Below are positions 9,078 to 16,420 of a DNA stretch of 64,000 bases, piece after piece; within the stretch, counting starts at the first letter, position 1; every line of letters starts with the position of its first letter. The DNA comes from Terriglobia bacterium (lineage in GTDB: Bacteria; Acidobacteriota; Terriglobia; Terriglobales; Acidobacteriaceae), in NCBI GenBank assembly GCA_020073185.1, contig JAIQFT010000005.1:1-64000 (forward strand). The letters run 5' to 3'. A model generated the notes under the pieces. That model was not told where the DNA came from, did no database searches, and saw nothing but the letters and a program-made list of their open reading frames with translations. Position numbers and translations under genes: made by a program.

Positions 9078-11402
9078 TCAGGCGAGGCAGGCAGCTGGTT
9101 TTCGGTTTTGGGATTCCGGCTTTGGGACTAGCGCGGCCAACAGCTCGGTGGGGTAGAGGACGTCACGCTTCAGTCCTGCGGCGAGTTGCTCGTGGCAGGA
9201 GGTTCCGGTGGCGACCAGGACACGGGAACCGTCAGCCTCCGCTTCGGCGACTTGCTGAAACAGGTCCTGGCCGACCGCCATGCTGAGGTCGTAATACTCC
9301 TTCTTATAGCCGAAGCTGCCAGCCATGCCGCAGCACTCGACACGCGAGGTGGCGACGTCAAAACCCGCGGCGCGGAGCAGGGCTTCGGTTGCGAGCGCGC
9401 TGCCGACTGTCTTCTGCTGGCAATGGGAGTGATAGAAGAGGCGCGTGCCCAGCGGATGGCGTGAGGCGGGAAACAGCTGGGCGGCGTCCAGGCCGACGCC
9501 CTGGATGAAGCTCCAGAGGTATTCGACGGCGTCGAAGCTGTGGTCGCGGAGCATCTGGAAGAGGAGCTGACCCTCGCCATCGGTCAGCAGGCGGCGGTAA
9601 TCGAGGCGGAACATGGCCAGTACGCTGGGTTCGATCACGACAATGTCGCGGTCGTCCTTGATGTACTGGCGCAACCGCTCGGCGGTGCGGCGGGCCTGCT
9701 CGGCGGCGATGGCGATCAGGCCCTGCGAGAGCGGGGCGCGACCGTCGGCGCAGGTTTCGCTGACCACCAGGTCAATGCCGAGCGATTGGAACACTTCTAG
9801 TGTCGCCAGGCCACGTGAGGGAGAGCCGTAGTTGGTGAAGATGTCGGCGAAGAGGACGGCGCGGGCGGCTGGTTCCGCCACCCCCGCTAACGCCTGGGAC
9901 CCCGGCCGCTGCCCCCACGCTTCCACCAGCGTGGGCTTGACAAACGGCGGCAACTCGCGGCGGCGATCAAGACCGACGAATTTTTCCATCACGGAGCGGG
10001 TCAGCGGAACCGCGTTAATCCAGTTGGAGAACGGCGCCAACAGCGAACCCCACTTGCCGAATAAATCGTAGTGGCCGAAGAAGAGCTTTTGCAACGGGGC
10101 GACGTCTACCGGCTCTCGATGGCCGCTGCTCAGCGCGGTGGAGAAGAGTTGCGCGATTTTCCCGGCGTCACGCTGGTTGAGCCGCTGGCGCAGGGTCGAG
10201 TTGAGGAACGGGATATCAATACGCACGGGACACTGCGAAACGCAGCGTGAGCAGCCGGTGCAAAGTTCATTGAAGCGGGCAGCGTCGAGCGAGCGCGTGC
10301 CGGCTTCCCAAGAGCCGCCGATGCCGCCGGAATAAGTTTCGCCGCCGAAAGCGTGTCCGCCGACGGTCTGGAAATTGGCGCAGGAATTCAGGCAGGCGCT
10401 GCAACGGATGCAGTAGAGCGCCTCGTGCAACACGGGGTCTTGGCGCATCGTCATGCGGCCGTTGTCCAGCAGCACGAGATGGAACTCGCGGCGCGGCGCA
10501 ACGTCGCTGTTGGTGAGGACGGGCGCGGCATCGAGTGGCGGCGTGATGATGCTGGTATAAGAGGAGAGCTTTTGCCCGGTAGCGCTGGCGGCGAGCAGTT
10601 CAAGGAAGGGCGCGAAGTCGGCGCGCGAGGGCAGAACTTTCTCCACGCCGGCAATGGCGATGTGCAGCGGCGGGAGCAGCGAGGTCATGCGAATGTTACC
10701 CTCGCTCTCGACCAGAACGATGGAGCCGGAGTCGGCGGCGATGAGATTGGCGCCCGAAATACCGGCGTCGGCAGCCAGGAACTTCTGCCGCAGATGCTCG
10801 CGGGCAAAACGGGTCAGTTCCTCACCTGAATCGAGCGGTAGATCGGTCTTAAGGCGGCTTTTGAAGAGCGCGGTAATGCGCTCGCGGCTGAAGTGGATGG
10901 CGGGCGCGATGATGTGCGAGGGCTGCTCGTCGGCGACCTGGAGAATAAATTCCGCGAGGTCGGTCTCCGCGACTTCGATTCCGCGCGCCTGCAGGACATG
11001 GTTCACCCCAGCCTCTTCCGAGGTCATGCTCTTGCCTTTGACGACGAGGCGAACTCCGGCGCGGCCGCAGACGTCGGCGATGTAGCGGGTAGCGTCAGCC
11101 GCATCCTTCGCCAGATAAAAGTGTCCGCCGTTGTGCTTCACACTCGCATCGAGCGTCGCCAGCAGTTCAGGGGTGCTGGCGATGGCGCGTTCCTTGATGG
11201 CGCGGGCTCGGTCCTTGAGCTGCTCGTAATCGCTCAGGGCGCCGGTGGCGGCGTAGCGGTTGCGATTGAAAGTTTGCGTGTTGTGGCGCACCGCGGAGCT
11301 TTCGATGCGCAGCGCCATGCGGATGGCAGCCAGCAGCGTGCGCTTGGAGCTCTTGTTGGCGACCACGCGCGGCGACTCGGGTGCTTGTGCCGGTGCAGGC
11401 AT
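9078..11402 (-). CDS. LutB/LutA-type fused iron-sulfur protein (lactate or glycolate oxidation)
   Basis: 774 residues. The N-terminal 300 are a LUD domain (LutB type: YFHL-like GHFYLAKDAADATRYI, VVKGKSMTSEEAGVNHVL). Two ferredoxin-like clusters follow, CIRCSACLNSC near residue 330 and CTGCSRCVSQCP near 380. The C-terminal 270 residues form the LutA/GlpC CCG domain with ETCADG, HSHCQQKT, ECCGMAGSFGY and TGTSCHEQL. In Bacillus LutA and LutB are separate proteins; here both activities are one chain. It starts three bases after the lutC stop. Role: electron-transferring subunit of a cytosolic L-lactate-type dehydrogenase. The last residues (PKPESQNRKPAA) look repeat-derived. Confidence 0.85.
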   Translation of the reverse strand: MPAPAQAPESPRVVANKSSKRTLLAAIRMALRIESSAVRHNTQTFNRNRYAATGALSDYEQLKDRARAIKERAIASTPELLATLDASVKHNGGHFYLAKDAADATRYIADVCGRAGVRLVVKGKSMTSEEAGVNHVLQARGIEVAETDLAEFILQVADEQPSHIIAPAIHFSRERITALFKSRLKTDLPLDSGEELTRFAREHLRQKFLAADAGISGANLIAADSGSIVLVESEGNIRMTSLLPPLHIAIAGVEKVLPSRADFAPFLELLAASATGQKLSSYTSIITPPLDAAPVLTNSDVAPRREFHLVLLDNGRMTMRQDPVLHEALYCIRCSACLNSCANFQTVGGHAFGGETYSGGIGGSWEAGTRSLDAARFNELCTGCSRCVSQCPVRIDIPFLNSTLRQRLNQRDAGKIAQLFSTALSSGHREPVDVAPLQKLFFGHYDLFGKWGSLLAPFSNWINAVPLTRSVMEKFVGLDRRRELPPFVKPTLVEAWGQRPGSQALAGVAEPAARAVLFADIFTNYGSPSRGLATLEVFQSLGIDLVVSETCADGRAPLSQGLIAIAAEQARRTAERLRQYIKDDRDIVVIEPSVLAMFRLDYRRLLTDGEGQLLFQMLRDHSFDAVEYLWSFIQGVGLDAAQLFPASRHPLGTRLFYHSHCQQKTVGSALATEALLRAAGFDVATSRVECCGMAGSFGYKKEYYDLSMAVGQDLFQQVAEAEADGSRVLVATGTSCHEQLAAGLKRDVLYPTELLAALVPKPESQNRKPAACLA

Positions 11403-11405
11403 AGG

Positions 11406-11942
11406 CTATACCACGATTACGTGCAGACGATGCGGCCCGTGCACGCCTCGGACCAGCGGTCCCATGTCGGCAGTGGCGCTGGGCCCGGTAATAAAGACAA
11501 AGTTGTGCCGCAGGCCGTCGCCGTTAAGGCAGTCGGGACGAAACAGGTCGCCGGGACGCTCGACGATGTTCTCCGCCGCCAGCACAGCCACGTGGAAACG
11601 CGAGAGCAGGCTGACGTAGCCGGCGTATTCGTGATCAATGCAGACACAGATGGAACCGCTGTGCGCCACACCGGCGAAGGCATCGGTAATGCCAACCGCG
11701 CAGTCGTCCATCGCCTTGCGGCTGCGGGCATCGAAGGCGCCGGGAAGACGGCGGCAGGCGTCGAACAAACTCGACGGCAGACAAAGAGGTTCAGCGACGG
11801 CCAGGGGGCCGGCGGGAGCAATGCGAGCGACCGCGACCGCGATCTGTTCCGCATCGCGGGCGACACATTCAACGGTAGCAGCAGCAGCGGTGACCGATTT
11901 TTCGAAGGCATCCACTAGCGACATGCAGGCAGATTGTGACAT
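11406..11942 (-). CDS. lutC: LutC-type LUD-domain protein
   Basis: 178 residues with the LUD-domain C-terminal pattern: AVGITDAFAGVAHSGSICVC, then AAENIVERPGDLF, then FITGPSATADMGPLVRGVHG and a C-terminal LHVIVV. That end is typical of LutC/YkgG, the third member of the lactate-utilisation complex. It lies immediately upstream of the fused LutB/LutA gene on the same strand. The N-terminal half is short for the family (usually 220-240 residues), but the recognisable core is complete. No regulator gene lies next to it. Confidence 0.85.
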   Translation of the reverse strand: MSQSACMSLVDAFEKSVTAAAATVECVARDAEQIAVAVARIAPAGPLAVAEPLCLPSSLFDACRRLPGAFDARSRKAMDDCAVGITDAFAGVAHSGSICVCIDHEYAGYVSLLSRFHVAVLAAENIVERPGDLFRPDCLNGDGLRHNFVFITGPSATADMGPLVRGVHGPHRLHVIVV

Positions 11943-12054
11943 AGAAACGGTTGTCGGTTATCGCTTGAGACCCGCGGCACGCACACTCGCGAGGTTGCTG
12001 CGCCAAAACCCGCGCCCCATGTGTGTTCTTCCCGAGATGACTATGTAGTTTCGA

Positions 12055-12084
12055 TTGACAAATCGTTTGCAAACAGCATATACC
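12055..12084 (+). promoter_or_regulatory. Promoter with an embedded palindrome upstream of the sugar importer
   Basis: TTGACA at 12055-12060 and a TATACC-like -10 at 12079-12084 (18 bp spacer). The spacer contains the perfect palindrome GTTTGCAAAC at 12065-12074, a plausible operator for a LacI-type or similar regulator. It lies 125 bases before the ATG of the binding-protein gene. The rest of the 11943-12208 gap shows nothing else I can name. Confidence 0.45.
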
Positions 12085-12208
12085 ATGCCGCACAGAACGC
12101 CTTCAGTGGGTGAGGGCTTGAAATGTCCGGCCCATAACTCTGTCTCGTACATTGATCAGTGCAGATGAAGGCGTCCAAGGGCTCCTTGGGCTCACAAGGA
12201 GGAATGTG

Positions 12209-13537
12209 ATGGCGAAGAAAAAAGCAAACCGTAATCGAGGAATCACGCGCCGCGACTTTGTCAAAATCGCCGGCATGGCGGGAGCGTCCGTGGTGGGCGC
12301 CGGAGTATTAGGGAAGGCTCCAGCCTTCGCGCAGGAGAGGTCGCTCCATTTCCTGCTATGGAAGAATTTCTCGCCGCCGGCCGATGTCGAAATCCTGCGC
12401 CAGGGCGACGAGTGGAGCAAGCAAAGCAAAGTCAAGGTCAAGATCGAACAGATCAACGCCAATGACATTCCCGCCCGAGCTGCCGCCGCCATCGAGAGCA
12501 AACAAGGGGCGGATATCATTCAGTTCTTCCACAACTGGCAAAACCAGTATGGGGATTCGCTGGTTGACGTCACCGACATCTGCACCGCGCTGGAGTCCAA
12601 GTATGGCGGATACATCCCCTACGCCAAGGCGGATGCGATGCTGAACGGAAAGTTCAACGCGGTCCCGCACACCATCGTTCCCAACATTTTCGTGGTGCGC
12701 TCTTCGTACATGAAGGCCGCGGGGACGACGCAGTGGCCCAAGACCTGGGAGGAGCTGCGGCGCGAAGGGAAAAAGTGGAAGGCGGCCGGGCACCCCATCG
12801 GCCAAACGGTCGGCCACACCTTCGGCGATGCAGTCGACTTCGCATATCCGTACTTGTGGAGCTACGGGGTTGCGGAACGCGACGAAAAGGGTCGAGTCAC
12901 CATCAACAGCAAGCAGACGCTGGAGGCACTAAAGTTTTTCAAGGCGTTCTGGGACGATGCCATGGATCCGGCGGGCGCGGGGTGGGACGATTCCGCTAAC
13001 AATCGCGCGTTTCTCGCGGGATCGGTCACCGCGACCAATAATGCGCCCAGCATCTACCTGACGGCGTCGAACCAGGTGATCCTGGACGACAAAGGCACAC
13101 CGCTGGTCAACGACATCCTGCACGTGGCGAACCCTGCCGGTCCCGCGGGCATCTTCCACTACCATTACAGCCAGCAACTGGCGATTCCCAAATACTCCAA
13201 GAACGCGGACATCGCCAAGGAATTCATCCGCTGGCTGATGGACAAGGAGCAGTTTACGAAGTACCTGCGGCGCGGCCAGGCCTACCAGGCGGCTGCTCTG
13301 AAGGACTACATGAAGGACGCGATGTGGGACATGTTCCCGGCGCTGAAGCCTTACCGGGACCATCTCCTGGAAGCTCAGCACGTCGGCTGGAAAGGCGCCG
13401 CCGACGCCAGCGCAGCGCGGGTGGTACAGAATTACGTGCTCATTGACATGCTGGCGAATGTGGCGACCGGGAAGATGACGCCGGAGGAATCGCTGAAGTG
13501 GGCCGATGGTCAGCTCAAGACGATCTATGGAGCATGA
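12209..13537 (+). CDS. Sugar-type ABC importer, Tat-exported substrate-binding protein
   Basis: 442 residues starting at ATG 12209, seven bases after AAGGAGG. The N-terminus carries a twin-arginine signal (ITRRDFVKIAGMAGASVVGAG) with cleavage near AFAQE, so the folded protein is exported by the Tat pathway. The rest is a family-1 extracellular solute-binding protein, with landmarks IIQFFHNWQNQYGDSLVDVT, WPKTWEELRREGKKW, FLAGSVTATNNAPSIY and a C-terminal helical cap. It overlaps the first permease gene by 11 bp. Substrate probably a saccharide or glycerol-phosphate type molecule, from family membership only. Confidence 0.88.
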   Translation: MAKKKANRNRGITRRDFVKIAGMAGASVVGAGVLGKAPAFAQERSLHFLLWKNFSPPADVEILRQGDEWSKQSKVKVKIEQINANDIPARAAAAIESKQGADIIQFFHNWQNQYGDSLVDVTDICTALESKYGGYIPYAKADAMLNGKFNAVPHTIVPNIFVVRSSYMKAAGTTQWPKTWEELRREGKKWKAAGHPIGQTVGHTFGDAVDFAYPYLWSYGVAERDEKGRVTINSKQTLEALKFFKAFWDDAMDPAGAGWDDSANNRAFLAGSVTATNNAPSIYLTASNQVILDDKGTPLVNDILHVANPAGPAGIFHYHYSQQLAIPKYSKNADIAKEFIRWLMDKEQFTKYLRRGQAYQAAALKDYMKDAMWDMFPALKPYRDHLLEAQHVGWKGAADASAARVVQNYVLIDMLANVATGKMTPEESLKWADGQLKTIYGA

Positions 13538-14531
13538 CGCGGCGACAACCGTGCCCCAGGCCGGCAGGGAAAAATCGCATCCCGAGCAAGGACCAGGGAA
13601 GCCAGGAAGAGGCAGGAACAAGGCCGCTCTAGAAATGCTGGAGCGGCCTGATGTGCTTGGCTACCTGCTGATGATGCCAGCCGGGTTTATCATCCTGTTC
13701 TTCATCGCCTATCCGTTCGCCTGGGGCGTCTGGATGAGCCTCACCAACAAGCAGATCGGCATGGCGTGGTCGCAGGTGAAGTTCGTCGGGTTGGGCAATT
13801 ACGTAGACCTGGTGACGAAGGATGCGATTTTCCGGACCACAGTGTGGAACAGCTTCGCCTATACGGGCGTCGCGACGGTAGTCAAGTGGGCCCTGGGTAT
13901 GTGGCTGGCTGTCCTGCTCAACCGGATGGTCCGCCTGCAGCGGATCGTGCGTGCCGCCGTACTGCTGCCGTGGATCGTGCCCACCGTGCTGAGCACGATC
14001 GCCTTCCTGTGGATCTTTGACCCCGACTTCAGCGTGATCAATTGGACGCTGCGGCATGTTTACGGCTGGATGGGGTGGGGATCCGTCAGGGGACCGCTCT
14101 GGCTGGCCGATCCCACGCTGGCGCTGGCATCGGTTACGTTCGTGAATATCTGGCGCGGCACGCCGTTCTTCGCCATCTCTTTTCTCGCCGGCCTGCAGAC
14201 GATCAGCCCGGAGCTTTACGAGGCGGCGATGATCGACGGCGCCAGCGGCTGGCAGCGCTTCTGGCATGTGACGCTGCCGGGCATCAAGCCCATCATGATC
14301 GTCGTCCTGGTCTTTTCCGTGATTGTGACCTTCTCCGACTTCCAGATCGTCTACGTGCTTACGCGCGGGGGACCGGCGAACAGCACGCACCTGTTTGCCA
14401 CCTACGCGTACCAGGTGGCCATGGTCGGGTCGCGGCTGGGACTGGGGGCGGCCATTTCGCTCTTCATGCTTCCGTTCCTGGCCGTCGTGATCATCTTCCA
14501 GCTCGTATACCTGCGGCGGGAGAAGGCATAG
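13527..14531 (+). CDS. Sugar-type ABC importer permease, UgpA/MalF-like
   Basis: 334 residues. A charged N-terminal 40-residue stretch precedes six hydrophobic segments (first: YLLMMPAGFIILFFIAYPFA). The cytoplasmic coupling loop EAAMIDGASGWQRFWHVTLP near residue 230 is the EAA motif that contacts the ATPase. ATG 13527 is used because an earlier start lies further inside the binding-protein gene; a weak ribosome site means translation probably depends on coupling to that gene. It forms the channel with the product of 14533-15462. No ATPase gene is present in this cluster. Confidence 0.88.
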   Translation: MEHDAATTVPQAGREKSHPEQGPGKPGRGRNKAALEMLERPDVLGYLLMMPAGFIILFFIAYPFAWGVWMSLTNKQIGMAWSQVKFVGLGNYVDLVTKDAIFRTTVWNSFAYTGVATVVKWALGMWLAVLLNRMVRLQRIVRAAVLLPWIVPTVLSTIAFLWIFDPDFSVINWTLRHVYGWMGWGSVRGPLWLADPTLALASVTFVNIWRGTPFFAISFLAGLQTISPELYEAAMIDGASGWQRFWHVTLPGIKPIMIVVLVFSVIVTFSDFQIVYVLTRGGPANSTHLFATYAYQVAMVGSRLGLGAAISLFMLPFLAVVIIFQLVYLRREKA

Positions 14532-14532
14532 C

Positions 14533-15462
14533 ATGGCGAGCAAAGTGGTCGGCGAAACCTTTGCCAAGCGGCTGGCGTTTTTTCATCTGCCGCTTTTCTT
14601 TTTTGTTCTCTTCGCCCTGTTCCCCTTCTACTGGATGTTTGTAACGTCGATCAAGTCAACGCAAGAAACCTACAAACGCGAGGTCAATCCGTACATCCCG
14701 GTGACCTGCACGGCGACGGTGGTCGAACAAGTGCGCACGCGGCACTTCGACGGAGCGGCGCTGATGGACAACTGCGCCTACCATTGGCGGGTCCTGCTGC
14801 GGGACACGCTGTTCGTCCGCTGGCTGGAGAACACGCTGCTGGTGGCATTCGTTTCCACGGCCATCTCGCTGTTCGCGGGGATTACGTCCGCCTATGCGCT
14901 GGCGCGCCTCAATTTCCGAGGCGCAAACACTCTGGGCATTCTTATCTTCATCACCTACCTGGTGCCGCCCACGCTGCTCTTCATCCCGCTCTCCGACGTG
15001 ATCGGCAATCTGCCCCTGCTGCACACCAACCTGCTGAACTCGCCGTGGGCGCTGATTGTTGCCTATCCCACCTTCCAGGTTCCCTTCTGCACATGGCTGC
15101 TGACGGGCTATTTCCGGACGATACCAAAGGAGCTGGAAGAGGCAGCGATGGTAGACGGAGCGACGCGGATCCAGGCGATGTTCAAGATTGTGCTTCCGCT
15201 GGCGTTGCCGGGTGTGCTGTCGGCCGGGATGTTCGCGTTTACGCTGTCGGCGAATGAGTTCCTGTATGCGCTGATCATGATCTATGATGCCAGCAACAAG
15301 ACGGTGCCAGTAGGAGTGGTCAGCGAGTTGATCAAGGGCGATGTCTTTTACTGGGGAGAGCTGATGTCCGGCGCCCTGCTGGGCTCGGTACCGGTGGCCC
15401 TGATCTATTCGTTCTTCGTCGAGCATTATGTGGCGGGTATGACCGGCGCGGTCAAGGGTTAA
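14533..15462 (+). CDS. Sugar-type ABC importer permease, UgpE/MalG-like
   Basis: 309 residues and six predicted membrane spans. The EAA loop reads EEAAMVDGATRIQAMFKIVL, followed by PLALPG. One base separates it from the previous permease gene. The first periplasmic loop is unusually long (about residues 45-95) and contains cysteines 59 and 81, which could form a disulphide; most MalG-type proteins have a short loop there. Partner of the MalF-like permease at 13527-14531. Confidence 0.88.
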   Translation: MASKVVGETFAKRLAFFHLPLFFFVLFALFPFYWMFVTSIKSTQETYKREVNPYIPVTCTATVVEQVRTRHFDGAALMDNCAYHWRVLLRDTLFVRWLENTLLVAFVSTAISLFAGITSAYALARLNFRGANTLGILIFITYLVPPTLLFIPLSDVIGNLPLLHTNLLNSPWALIVAYPTFQVPFCTWLLTGYFRTIPKELEEAAMVDGATRIQAMFKIVLPLALPGVLSAGMFAFTLSANEFLYALIMIYDASNKTVPVGVVSELIKGDVFYWGELMSGALLGSVPVALIYSFFVEHYVAGMTGAVKG

Positions 15463-15473
15463 AGGAGGTCCAA

Positions 15474-15950
15474 GTGGGAGCGCGGAGGAGTCGCAGGCGA
15501 AACCTGATGATGGCCGTCATACTTTTTGCCCTGGTGGCCGGGCTGATCGGCTGCAGCAAGAAGCCTGAGCAGAACACTTCAACGGCGGCAGCCGGCGCCG
15601 GAGGTGGCGCGATCTCGGGAACGATCACCATCAGTCCGGAATTAAAGGACAAAGTGGGGCCGGCGCCCCTGCTGATGATTACTGCTTCGACCACGCCCGA
15701 TCCGACAAGGCCTGCGCTGGTGGTCAAGCGGGAAGCCGGAGCGACATTTCCCTACCCGTACAAGCTCACAGCCGACGACATCACTCTCGTGGGCTCATCG
15801 TTCGAGGGGAGAATGTACGTTGTCGCGCGCATTGATCCTGCCGGCATGGTAGGGCCGCCGCGCCCCGGCACGTTCGGCGGCTCCTATGCGAGTAACCCCG
15901 TCCCCGTAGGCTCGAGCAAGATTGATGTCGTGATCGATAAAGCCTATTGA
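15474..15950 (+). CDS. Lipoprotein with CcmI C-terminal-like domain
   Basis: 158 residues from GTG 15474, which has GGAGGT six bases upstream. Residues 11-27 are a lipoprotein signal ending in LIGC (lipidation at Cys27). After an Ala/Gly linker comes ISGTITISPELKDKVGPAPL, ending in a beta-rich domain with FEGRMYVVARID and KIDVVIDKAY. This resembles the C-terminal domain of the cytochrome c biogenesis protein CcmI/CycH, found alone here. It is the last gene of the sugar-importer operon (11 bp after the permease), an unexpected partner. Whether it is part of the transporter or only co-transcribed is unknown. Confidence 0.65.
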   Translation: MGARRSRRRNLMMAVILFALVAGLIGCSKKPEQNTSTAAAGAGGGAISGTITISPELKDKVGPAPLLMITASTTPDPTRPALVVKREAGATFPYPYKLTADDITLVGSSFEGRMYVVARIDPAGMVGPPRPGTFGGSYASNPVPVGSSKIDVVIDKAY

Positions 15951-16420
15951 GCCAACGCCGGTGTTCGCACTGCGCGAGCACGCTTTCCAACCCAATTGCG
16001 ACTCAACGGGTGCGGCCAAGCTTAACTTCGCAGGTAATAACGCCGCTCGCCGGGTGTTTACCCACCCCCCTCCCCCATCAGGCTCAGGGCATAAGGAGCA
16101 AGGCTCACGGCAAGAAGCAGTTGCGGGCGAAACGACATTCACGGATACCGTCGCGATACCGACCGGTAACCGAGGGTTACCTAGAGCGGTGGTGTGTACC
16201 GTTGAGGTAACTTTGGCGGCTGCCGGCGCGTAGTGCATATTGTCAAAGAACTAAACAGTGGTCGTGAACGACACAACCACATCCGGCGCATTGTGCGCAG
16301 AAACAGGTTAGCGGGTTGGGAGAGAGAAGTCTGTGACAAGCAAGAAAAATTTGCTGCGCGTTTTGTGCGGCTTGCAGAACTGGGCATGGGTTGTCGGTTA
16401 ATCGGCGTCCTCTCTGTCGG
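15951..16420. other. Intergenic gap, no gene found
   Basis: 470 bp between the lipoprotein gene and the convergent restriction-modification gene. Short frames exist on both strands but none has a ribosome site or a recognisable product. The minus strand has a TTGACA inside TTCTTTGACAATATGCAC near 16233-16250 that could be a promoter with no gene to serve. Possibly decayed sequence. Confidence 0.4.

Noticed and set aside
15961-16233. Plus-strand frame of 90 codons after the lipoprotein gene
   Set aside because: No ribosome site, no hydrophobic core or motif, and the opposite strand is equally open.
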